This document shows, piece after piece, positions 8,450 through 14,713 of a stretch of DNA of 17,403 bases. The notes beneath the pieces are model-generated. The model was given only the letters and a program-made list of their open reading frames with translations. It made no database searches and was not told where the DNA came from. The position numbers and the translations under genes are program-made. The stretch's first letter is position 1. The number at the start of each line of letters is the position of its first letter. The stretch lies in assembly GCA_026415535.1 (NCBI GenBank), contig JAOAGX010000010.1, positions 1 through 17,403 on the forward strand. Reading direction: 5' to 3'. The stretch comes from Armatimonadota bacterium. GTDB taxonomy: Bacteria > Armatimonadota > UBA5829.

Positions 8450-8833
8450 TTGAATAAGAGGAGATCAGAACACAAACAGCGCATGGAGGTTGCCTTGAGA
8501 AGACTGGGGCAAATAGCATCCATTGTGACCGCCTCGCCGTTTCTGATCGGCCCAGTGTGTTTGTAGATAAAACCATGGCGCCTACCGTTACTGCCACCCA
8601 CCTGACAAGAGCACAATTTCTAGGCAGCGCTCTTCGCTTCGGGCATTGGTCTGGAGATTCTAGGTGCGCTGTTCACTCTCTCAGTTAGATCACCACATTT
8701 GCGAACTTTGTGCACCGCGTTGGCGTTGTTCGAACTCTCACATGTTCTCTTTGGGCTTTATGTCCGATATGCAATTGAATCCACAACGGCAAACACAGAG
8801 CCCTCGATGATCACACATTCATGGCACCCGTAG
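8450..8833 (+). pseudogene. Possible decayed small membrane-protein gene
   Basis: No intact ORF, but protein-like hydrophobic stretches occur in successive frames. From TTG 8450 (or ATG 8483) the frame reads RRLGQIASIVTASPFLIG before TAG at 8564. From ATG 8575 another frame reads AQFLGSAL. Then, after TAG at 8621, the first frame resumes (8624-8830) with GIGLEILGALFTLSV and ALALFELSHVLFGLYVRYAI, ending at TAG 8831. Two or three transmembrane-like helices separated by charged loops suggest one ancestral gene broken by indels. The 504-nt gap after the M28 gene holds nothing else that I can recognise. I cannot name the family, and chance hydrophobic stretches are possible. Confidence 0.3.
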
Positions 8834-8921
8834 ACCTATGGATTTACTCAATCCTTCTCGTGTTCAGAGCTCCAAAAAATCGCCTCCGCACAAAAGACGA
8901 GTCAGCTTTCATAAGCCAACC

Positions 8922-9302
8922 TCAAGGAAGAGCTGCCACAGCCTCTATCTCGACCTTAGCGCCTTTCGGCAAAGCCGCCACCTGAACTGTCGAGCGCGCA
9001 GGTGGATCGGATTCGAAATAAGCTGCGTAGGCATCGTTGACACGCTGGAAATCTCCCAGATCGGTCAGAAAGATCGTCGTCTTGACCACGTCGGCAAACG
9101 TGAGACCGGCAGACTCAAGTATGGCCTTTAGGTTCGCCATCTCCCTATGAGTCTGGGCAACCACGTCCGTCTCGGTCATCTGACCAGTTTCCGGATCCAG
9201 CGCTATCTGCCCGGAAATGAACAGAAACCCGTTTGCATTCACTGCTTGCGAATATGGCCCGATCGCTTTCGGAGCGTTTGATGTCTCTATTCTGACTTTC
9301 AT
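8922..9302 (-). CDS. ridA: RidA-family reactive imine/enamine deaminase
   Basis: Hydrolyses 2-aminoacrylate and related imines to keto acids and ammonia, protecting PLP enzymes. The start at 9302 gives 126 residues, the normal RidA length, and has GGAG (complement of 9309-9312) six nt upstream; a GTG nine codons earlier (9329) has less support. Seen: SNAPKAIGPYSQA near the N-terminus, GQIALDP, and RSTVQVAALPKGAKVEIEAVA with Arg103 and Glu118, corresponding to the catalytic Arg105 and Glu120 of E. coli RidA. An AT-rich region with TTGTGA (complement of 9339-9344) upstream could be its promoter. It lies downstream of, and in the same direction as, the flavoprotein/AIR-synthase pair but is separated from it by 447 nt. 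Confidence 0.93.
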   Translation of the reverse strand: MKVRIETSNAPKAIGPYSQAVNANGFLFISGQIALDPETGQMTETDVVAQTHREMANLKAILESAGLTFADVVKTTIFLTDLGDFQRVNDAYAAYFESDPPARSTVQVAALPKGAKVEIEAVAALP

Positions 9303-9572
9303 AACGCACTCCATAATATTAAATACCACACGGCTAATTCACAAGGAAATGATCCCGCCGGGGGTATCGATATAAAACCAACTCAGCTATCGGAGGGACG
9401 CTGCCAATTTGCACCTCACCAGAAGTATCGACCTAACACTACTAAACCACGGCAGGAATGGTAAATTACCCGACAAGCTCCGTTTTACTCGGGAGCGAAT
9501 TCCTCACCAGTCCTGATGCAAAAGATTTCTCCTTAACTTAGCAAAAACTCGCGCGCAAATTATATCACATGA

Positions 9573-9599
9573 TTGAGCTGGACTGTTTTTGGGTATACA
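9573..9599 (+). promoter_or_regulatory. Possible promoter for a plus-strand RNA
   Basis: TTGAGC (9573-9578) and TATACA (9594-9599) are separated by 15 nt, slightly shorter than optimal. The predicted start, about seven bases beyond the -10, falls at 9606, exactly where the first strong hairpin begins. No plus-strand ORF follows, so it would produce a non-coding RNA. Support is by pattern only. Confidence 0.3.
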
Positions 9600-9605
9600 A
9601 CGGGC

Positions 9606-9747
9606 GCGACTGCCTAGGTGGGTAGCCCCAAGATTTTGAGGCAAAGGGATCAGGCAAGTCGCAACGGTTTCCCCCAGCGGTCCGTGCCGCGGCGCTAATG
9701 CAGGATGTTTGTGGACTCACGATGTGTCCAGCTGCGGCACGGATTTT
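9606..9747 (+). ncRNA. Candidate structured RNA between ridA and the AIR-synthase-like gene
   Basis: Two strong stems lie in a gene-free stretch. Stem 1 pairs GCGACTGCCT (9606-9615) with AGGCAAGTCGC (9652-9662), ten pairs with one bulged A, and encloses a small TGGG/CCCA hairpin (9619-9622 with 9627-9630). Stem 2 pairs TCCGTGCCGCGGC (9681-9693) with GCTGCGGCACGGA (9731-9743), thirteen pairs with one G-T, and encloses TGGAC/GTCCA (9712-9716 with 9726-9730). TTTT follows at 9744-9747. With the upstream promoter-like elements this could be a ~140-nt RNA. I checked by memory against SRP, 6S, RNase P, tmRNA, cobalamin, TPP, c-di-GMP and SAM classes and recognise none. The rest of the gap (9303-9572) shows only small hairpins, such as GCTCC/GGAGC at 9477-9481 and 9492-9496. 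Confidence 0.3.
9681..9747 (+). terminator. Terminator-like long inverted repeat with T-tract, plus strand
   Basis: A 13-pair GC-rich stem (9681-9693 with 9731-9743) is followed by TTTT at 9744-9747, three bases before the minus-strand AIR-synthase gene's stop codon. The 37-nt loop is long for an intrinsic terminator but contains its own short hairpin. On the minus strand no U-tract follows the stem, so it would not stop the AIR-synthase transcript in the standard way, although it could stabilise that mRNA's 3' end. Confidence 0.35.
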
Positions 9748-9749
9748 AT

Positions 9750-10751
9750 CTACATGCCGCGCTTGTCGAAATAGCGGGCAATTTCGTCCCTGTCAAACAC
9801 AGGCAGTTCAGAACCATTCTCGAATCTCAGACCAAATCGCGCCTCGACAACCTCGCCAATGACATCTGCCGGGACACCCAGGTTCCGAATTCGACTGACT
9901 ATTTCTCCGCCAAACGAAGAATCGCAAGTAATCAATAGACAGCCCGACGCAATTAGGCCAAGCGGATCAAGGCCCAGCGCCTCACAGAAAACATGGCACT
10001 CTGGTAGAACGTGAATAGCTCCTCGGTTGATCTGTATTCCACACTTTGAAGCTGCAGCCAATTCCCGAAGAGCAGTTGCCAGCCCACCCTCAGTCGGATC
10101 GTGCATGGCCGAGACCCCGCCTACGTCCATAGCTGTCATCGCATAATCGACGACGCATATGCCCGGATCATCGAGAAAGCGTTTAGCTGCATCAACTGTC
10201 TCAGCATGGACGCCATGAGCAAGAAGATCGTCCGCTGCCTCTCGTGCGAGTATAGCTGCTCCCTCCACCGCAACCCCGCCAGCAAGCAAAATCACGTCGC
10301 CTACCCTCGCACCACCAGTTCTGATAAGACTTGAACGGTCAACCTCGCCAAACATACAGCCCGACACCACCACCTGGTTCACTGACGGCGTTATCTCTGT
10401 ATGACCACCGATCAACGCGACTCCTATTTTTTCACATGACTGATTGACCTGGTCGAAGATAGTTTCAACATCAGCCTCCGAAGATCCCTTAGGCAGAAGG
10501 ACAGTAGCTAGAAACCACCGCGGGCGCGCGCCGTGAGCGGCAACGTCGTTCGCGTTCACACTTACCGCGTAGTAACCAATGCGGTCTGTCGCAAATGTAA
10601 CTGGGTCAGCAGCAGCAACAAGCACTTTCTCGCCAAAACTAATAGCTGCCGCATCTTCACCGTAGGCTGGACCAACTATCACCTCATCAGGTTGACGCGC
10701 CTTTGCAAGTAATCGGATAAGAATCTCTGGCGGAAGCTTGCCGACTTGCAT
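9750..10751 (-). CDS. AIR-synthase-related (PurM/HypE-superfamily) ATP-binding protein
   Basis: Seen: 333 codons. GEDAAAI (31-37), the ADP/metal-binding GGHTEITPSV (115-124), AGGVAVEGAAILARE (157-171), DPTEGGLATALREL (218-231) and GLDPLGLIASGCLLIT (260-275) are the characteristic order of the HypE/SelD/PurM fold. True HypE ends in a conserved cysteine that carries the cyanide ligand; this protein ends FDKRGM without it, so it is not a hydrogenase-maturation HypE. No hydrogenase genes are present either. The superfamily activates a substrate with ATP, but the substrate is unknown. Its ATG lies three nt after the flavoprotein stop, with AGGAAG just upstream, overlapping the end of that gene, so the two form an operon with matched expression. 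Confidence 0.82.
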   Translation of the reverse strand: MQVGKLPPEILIRLLAKARQPDEVIVGPAYGEDAAAISFGEKVLVAAADPVTFATDRIGYYAVSVNANDVAAHGARPRWFLATVLLPKGSSEADVETIFDQVNQSCEKIGVALIGGHTEITPSVNQVVVSGCMFGEVDRSSLIRTGGARVGDVILLAGGVAVEGAAILAREAADDLLAHGVHAETVDAAKRFLDDPGICVVDYAMTAMDVGGVSAMHDPTEGGLATALRELAAASKCGIQINRGAIHVLPECHVFCEALGLDPLGLIASGCLLITCDSSFGGEIVSRIRNLGVPADVIGEVVEARFGLRFENGSELPVFDRDEIARYFDKRGM

Positions 10752-10754
10752 TGT

Positions 10755-12830
10755 CTACTTCCTGTAAACCTCGCCGTTTCGAAACGCGGTCCATGCAAGC
10801 TCAAACGGTTCATCTCGCTCAGGAATAGGTCTTACTGGAACGCGCCGTATGAGGAATGCACATTGATCTAGAGACTCGATTTCGATCTCTGCAATCGTGT
10901 TCCGCAAACTCTCGTTTTCCGGCAAGAATGCGAATGGCCGCCCGGTGGACGGGTCTATTAGATCGGGGTGGATAACATCACCGCCGTCTGCAAGTACCAT
11001 AAAGGATCCTCTACTTCCCCCGCCAGATTCGAGATACTCCACGATTGATTCAAGAAATGCTGTGCTGCTAAGGGCAAGGTGCTCAGCTCTAACAGCATTG
11101 ATAAGTTCAGCAGGCCCTGTAACTCTGACATCGCCAGCAGCGATGGTTGTGTATAATTTTCTGGCTTTTTCTAGCTCAGACCTACAAAGCCCTAACCGTC
11201 GCACATGACTGGCGCAAAGAGACATACTGCGCTGAATTGCGGATATAGCTTCGCCAGGATCAATGCCCGTTCTGCTAGATACAAGTTTGTTCAGCTTTTC
11301 TGCCAAATCGTTTACCGACATGCTCACCTCGTCTGTCGGACCACCAGAAACGTTTTCCCCTCCATAAACATTAGCTATGAACTCGGCAGCTCGCAAACCT
11401 CCAACCTGGCCGGAGTTCAATGCTGACCCACCCGGCCGTTTTACGCCATGCGTGCCGGCCATTTCACCTATGACAAACGTATGTGGAATACTGGACTGCC
11501 ACCACTTGTCTACCACGAAACCACCGTTGTGGTGTTGCGCGCAGACATTGATTTCCAGCGGCTCGCGACGAATATCTATACCATTTTCCAGATAAATCTC
11601 GATCGCAGGTGGATTCATATGCGCAAGGCGTTCGATCGGAGTAGCCTGGAGAGCACGATTACGGCGAAGATAAGTGATCGCCTCTTCATCCATAGCCTCA
11701 AGATCAAACGGCTCCTTACCAGGCCCTGGTATCGGATTCCGCGTAAAGTCCAAAAATACTCGCCGACCGAGGACTTGTGTTTCGTAGTACACAATCACGT
11801 CGATAAGTGAGGAACGCTGGCCCAAAACTCGCTGTGGGTCAAACGGCCACTGGTAGCCCTTGAGGAAAATGTTTGTGGCCATTTTTGCAGTAGTCTCAAA
11901 GAATGGTGTTAGGAATTCGCGTTCTCCGTCTGCTTCCCCGGAAGCCGAAAACCCAGAATCTGCCGAAACCGAGAACATCCTAGGTACGACCTGCATGTAG
12001 GTTCCAGACACGTTCCATCGGAACTTTGTTGAAGCAAGACCAAATTGCGATTCGGTAAGGTTATGAGCCTTGAGTCCGGCCGCCAAGGCCAGACCATGAA
12101 TGCCGACTTGCCCTTTGGGATAAACACTGACCTCAAAGAGCTCGCCGGGACCACCTGCAGCCAACACCAGGTTTTCACATAGGAAAAGTGTCAGACCAAA
12201 AGACGAATTCTCGATGTTGTTTAAATCTATCGTGACGATACCCGCAATCCTTCTTCTATCTCCATATCCAACTGGAATCAGCCTCACGACTTCGTGACGG
12301 TCGAAAATAGTAATGCCATATCGTTCCGCTTGTTTCTGAAGACACTCGCTCATGAACTTGGAAGTTTTCGGCCCGGCGGAAGTGGCACGTTCATAAGGAT
12401 CATGATCGGTCTTGTAACCAACATATGCTCCTTCGGGATCATGAGGAAACGGGACACCAACTTGAACCAGGTGGTAGAACTCGCGGAGTGACGATTCGGC
12501 CTCGGCAAGCGCAACATCACCATGCATACAACCAAAATTGGTCAAGGTCCTGGCAAAATCCAAAGCCGAATCGGAAACGGTTGGACTCGTTCCCAACTTG
12601 TAATAGGTCTGCTTATCCGACCCGCTCATTCTAGATGCACCGAGTTCGATTCCGACAGTGACGATTCCAATTCGATCCTCAGGATGATCGATTCCCTTCT
12701 GTTCTAGAAACTCGAACAGGTGAACGGCACAGTTCATACCAGCGGCGCCGGTACCCACAATCAAGGTGTTTAGGTGGTACACGGGCACATCCTCGCCCGT
12801 AGATAGCGTGAGTACGGAACGTTGGATCAC
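10755..12830 (-). CDS. FAD-dependent oxidoreductase, fumarate reductase/L-aspartate oxidase superfamily
   Basis: Seen: 691 codons from GTG, with GAGG four nt upstream. The N-terminal FAD-binding Rossmann motif is VGTGAAGMN (Gly26, Gly28, Gly31), preceded by a ~20-residue extension. A second FAD contact ends the flavin domain: KRPGGSALNSGQVGGLRAAE in the second half. VLAAGGPGELFEVSVYP in the middle is also typical of SdhA/NadB-like flavoproteins. A helical C-terminal domain of ~190 residues follows, as in NadB/SdhA. Against NadB (~540) it is long, and I see no SdhB/FrdB iron-sulfur partner, so a soluble amino- or keto-acid oxidoreductase is likelier than a respiratory complex. First gene of a two-gene operon with the AIR-synthase-like protein; ridA lies further downstream. 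Substrate unknown. Confidence 0.82.
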   Translation of the reverse strand: MIQRSVLTLSTGEDVPVYHLNTLIVGTGAAGMNCAVHLFEFLEQKGIDHPEDRIGIVTVGIELGASRMSGSDKQTYYKLGTSPTVSDSALDFARTLTNFGCMHGDVALAEAESSLREFYHLVQVGVPFPHDPEGAYVGYKTDHDPYERATSAGPKTSKFMSECLQKQAERYGITIFDRHEVVRLIPVGYGDRRRIAGIVTIDLNNIENSSFGLTLFLCENLVLAAGGPGELFEVSVYPKGQVGIHGLALAAGLKAHNLTESQFGLASTKFRWNVSGTYMQVVPRMFSVSADSGFSASGEADGEREFLTPFFETTAKMATNIFLKGYQWPFDPQRVLGQRSSLIDVIVYYETQVLGRRVFLDFTRNPIPGPGKEPFDLEAMDEEAITYLRRNRALQATPIERLAHMNPPAIEIYLENGIDIRREPLEINVCAQHHNGGFVVDKWWQSSIPHTFVIGEMAGTHGVKRPGGSALNSGQVGGLRAAEFIANVYGGENVSGGPTDEVSMSVNDLAEKLNKLVSSRTGIDPGEAISAIQRSMSLCASHVRRLGLCRSELEKARKLYTTIAAGDVRVTGPAELINAVRAEHLALSSTAFLESIVEYLESGGGSRGSFMVLADGGDVIHPDLIDPSTGRPFAFLPENESLRNTIAEIEIESLDQCAFLIRRVPVRPIPERDEPFELAWTAFRNGEVYRK

Positions 12831-13108
12831 TTAACCTCACCCATTAGAAGCATTCTAGCCGCCGCGCTTCGAATCAAAGACGATAACCGAGTGCGGCAAA
12901 CCACAAAGTCGGTGTTCGGATTAGGCAAAACTCCCGGACTATCCTGCACTAGAAGCGCGGAGATTTATGATGTTAGTTCTACCTTTGATTTTTAGACCCT
13001 ACCACTGGCCCAGGCAAAAGATCTGAGCTGCTTCAAGGACGAACTCATTGGGAAACTACTTGAGCTCAAGGCGGTAGCGGTCTGAATTGAAATAGCAAGT
13101 TTGACCTT
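12831..13108. other. Gene-poor spacer between the flavoprotein and DUF4432 genes
   Basis: No credible gene, tRNA or strong terminator seen. A weak -10-like TAGAAT on the minus strand (complement of 12852-12857) could serve the flavoprotein gene, but its -35 is poor. A 29-codon start-less open stretch on the plus strand (12996-13082) reads like a helix (DLSCFKDELIGKLLELK) and might be a gene remnant. Confidence 0.4.
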
Positions 13109-13207
13109 TTAGTAGTCACTTTTCTCGTCGGCTTCGCGCTCATTGACGCGCTCAACGCAAACGCGATCAATAGTATTTGGACCGCTTCTAGTGCTCCACA
13201 CTTTCAC
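13109..13207 (-). CDS. Possible 32-residue ORF overlapping the DUF4432 stop (GTGA)
   Basis: A GTG at 13207-13205 shares two bases with the DUF4432 TGA stop (13206-13204), a classic GTGA coupling arrangement. It opens a 32-codon frame ending TAA at 13109. The product begins MKVWSTRSGPNTIDRV and has a charged tail VNEREADEKSDY. AAAGG lies four nt upstream. The composition is protein-like, but the length gives almost no statistical support and I know no such family. It may instead be the remnant of a longer downstream gene. Confidence 0.2.
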   Translation of the reverse strand: MKVWSTRSGPNTIDRVCVERVNEREADEKSDY

Positions 13208-14283
13208 GCCGCCTTTATCGACGCTACCAGTTTTTCGAAGTTCGCAACCTCCTCCGCCGTAGCAAGAACACCTATTTCCAGGTGATACTCACGTGTTTCG
13301 CCAGGTTTGAGGAATTGTAACCTACCCGCAGCACGTTCTTTGTCGCGTCCCTCAACGCGGCAGTTGGCTGGCTCCATACCGACAACGTATTCGCGAGCCC
13401 CGTTCATTTTCCACTGAGTAAACTCAGGTAGCTCGGTCTTCTTGTACTTCACATAGAACCCGAACTGCTGGTCGTGATTAATAAGAGCGGCATATACATA
13501 ACCCTCAGCATCAGTGGCCATGTCGTGATAGTAGCAACGTTCTTTGTATCCGACAGTCGGAGGATCATTTAAATAATAATGTTCCTTATCGACTTCAGCA
13601 TCTGCGTCACGGGGAGTAGCGGTTATCGTAGGCGATACAAGCCGTGAACCGGTGTCAATGGCAGGAAATCCACCGTTGATGTGGTAAAGGATCATATGCG
13701 GCGTGCGTTGGGAACCCTCGTTGGTAACAGCATCATCGATCCACAGCTTGCTTTCGCCCAAAATAGCCGAGATCTTCCGCCGTAGTACCAGATTTTCACC
13801 AAACAACCTCGATTCCCGGATCTTGCCCAAGGCCCACATTCGGTAATCGTCGCCATCCCAGTCTCCATCCACCCAGACATTTGACGCTGGCGTATTAGAA
13901 AACCGTCCATGAAGACCGAGTCTCTCACCGCCATCTTCGCAAGGCGCACCAGCGTATGTCAGACCGCAAGTTGTAACCAGTCCGCCGGGAAAGTTCCTAA
14001 GCCATCCGAAACCAGGCTCCTCGTAGAACATCGGGCTCATCTCGCCAGCAGCAGATAACCAAGCCAGTGAGCGACCGTTATGTTCCGCAGCAGTTATATC
14101 GAGGCCGCGGCTTGGAACCGCCAGAAATGAGAAGCCCGTTCCTGTTCTAAACTCAACTGCTTCGACACCTGCGTGAGGACCGTCTGTCAATAGGAATTTC
14201 CTGGCTCCTCCAACCTGCATAACGTTGCCGACGCGATCTAGGATCTCTTGTTTTGTATAAGTTTTACCGAATAACTTTGGCAT
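13204..14283 (-). CDS. DUF4432 / aldose-1-epimerase-like protein
   Basis: A galactose-mutarotase-fold protein, probably acting on a sugar anomer or sugar derivative in the cytosol. The chosen ATG at 14283 (MPKLFG) gives 359 residues and has GGAGG (complement of 14295-14299) 11 nt upstream. An ATG 19 codons earlier (14340) would add a poorly conserved stretch. Seen, numbered from MPKLFG: GLTYAGAPCEDGGERLGLHG with His125, RTPHMILYHINGGFP with His201, and GMEPANCRVEGR, an acidic GxEP element. These could be the two His and the carboxylate of mutarotases, inferred by analogy. Known: DUF4432 proteins are widespread, and few or none have assigned reactions. There is no sugar-transport or kinase neighbour immediately adjacent; a PfkB kinase lies ~2.5 kb away. 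Confidence 0.82.
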   Translation of the reverse strand: MPKLFGKTYTKQEILDRVGNVMQVGGARKFLLTDGPHAGVEAVEFRTGTGFSFLAVPSRGLDITAAEHNGRSLAWLSAAGEMSPMFYEEPGFGWLRNFPGGLVTTCGLTYAGAPCEDGGERLGLHGRFSNTPASNVWVDGDWDGDDYRMWALGKIRESRLFGENLVLRRKISAILGESKLWIDDAVTNEGSQRTPHMILYHINGGFPAIDTGSRLVSPTITATPRDADAEVDKEHYYLNDPPTVGYKERCYYHDMATDAEGYVYAALINHDQQFGFYVKYKKTELPEFTQWKMNGAREYVVGMEPANCRVEGRDKERAAGRLQFLKPGETREYHLEIGVLATAEEVANFEKLVASIKAA

Positions 14284-14335
14284 TGTTGCGCAATCCTCCC
14301 AATTCTCTGCTTTGTTGGCGATTTGGCAGACCATT

Positions 14336-14357
14336 CGCACTGACGTGCGGTTTTTTT
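14336..14357 (+). terminator. Short intrinsic-terminator-like hairpin, plus strand
   Basis: CGCAC (14336-14340), loop TGAC, GTGCG (14345-14349), then G and seven T's (14351-14357). The five-pair stem is short but GC-rich, and the T-tract is perfect. On the plus strand it lies antisense to the 5' region of the DUF4432 gene and upstream of rqcH. It could block plus-strand read-through into rqcH. Confidence 0.35.
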
Positions 14358-14380
14358 CAAAAGATTAGCCTTGGACTCGT

Positions 14381-14583
14381 TGAGATTCTTCGCTACGCTC
14401 AGAATAACGTGCTGTTGATACTCAGGATGACTGCAGCCTGAGATTCAGAACGACCAAAGTTTGAGGTTTGAGACTCAGAAACGGCCATTATGAGACTTAG
14501 GAACAACGTGTGTTTGAGATTCAGTATAACGCTTGATTGAGACTCAGAGTAACGCTCGGTTGTGATTGTCATTACAAGCACGT
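14381..14583 (+). repeat. Degenerate ~23-bp tandem repeat, about seven copies
   Basis: Units begin at 14381, 14416, 14439, 14469, 14491, 14515 and 14538, with lengths 35, 23, 30, 22, 24, 23 and 23. A worn eighth unit runs 14561-14583. Consensus start is TGAGAYTCAGNATAACG, then a variable 6 nt. The first unit carries a 12-nt insertion giving the TTCGCTACGCTCAG core, and the third has 7 extra bases. TGAGACTCA is nearly self-complementary, so each unit could form a tiny hairpin. No cas genes are near, and the degenerate units without regular spacers exclude a CRISPR array. The flanks (14358-14380, 14584-14695) hold nothing else I recognise. Confidence 0.75.
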
Positions 14584-14695
14584 TGCGGCAGTTGGTCCAA
14601 GCTCAGCTAATGATCTGAGTAAGCAAGGCTCCACACGCATCCAAACGTTCTGCCCAGCACACATATTAGCAACGGGTCTAGGTAAATCCTGTTTC

Positions 14696-14704
14696 TGATA
14701 TACT
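14696..14704 (+). promoter_or_regulatory. Extended -10 promoter of rqcH
   Basis: TGATATACT at 14696-14704 is a TGn extended -10 with TATACT. The -35 (GTCTAG near 14676) is weak, which an extended -10 can compensate for. The predicted start at about 14711 is three bases before the rqcH ATG at 14714, and no Shine-Dalgarno sequence exists in the interval, so the mRNA may be leaderless or nearly so. Confidence 0.5.
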
Positions 14705-14713
14705 ATTGCTGCC

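Noticed and set aside
8838..9131. 97-codon plus-strand open frame
   Set aside because: Mostly antisense to ridA, low-complexity basic composition, no ribosome-binding site; ridA on the other strand is clearly real.
9750..10751. Annotation as hydrogenase maturation protein HypE
   Set aside because: The C-terminal cysteine motif is missing and there is no hydrogenase context.
10755..12830. Annotation as succinate dehydrogenase SdhA or as NadB proper
   Set aside because: No iron-sulfur or membrane-anchor partner genes, atypical length of 691, and no quinolinate-synthesis genes (nadA, nadC) beside it.
12996..13085. Helix-like 29-codon plus-strand frame
   Set aside because: No start codon after the preceding TAG (12993-12995), and too short to separate from chance.
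14381..14583. Possible CRISPR array
   Set aside because: Units are degenerate and contiguous with no constant repeat/unique spacer alternation and no cas genes.
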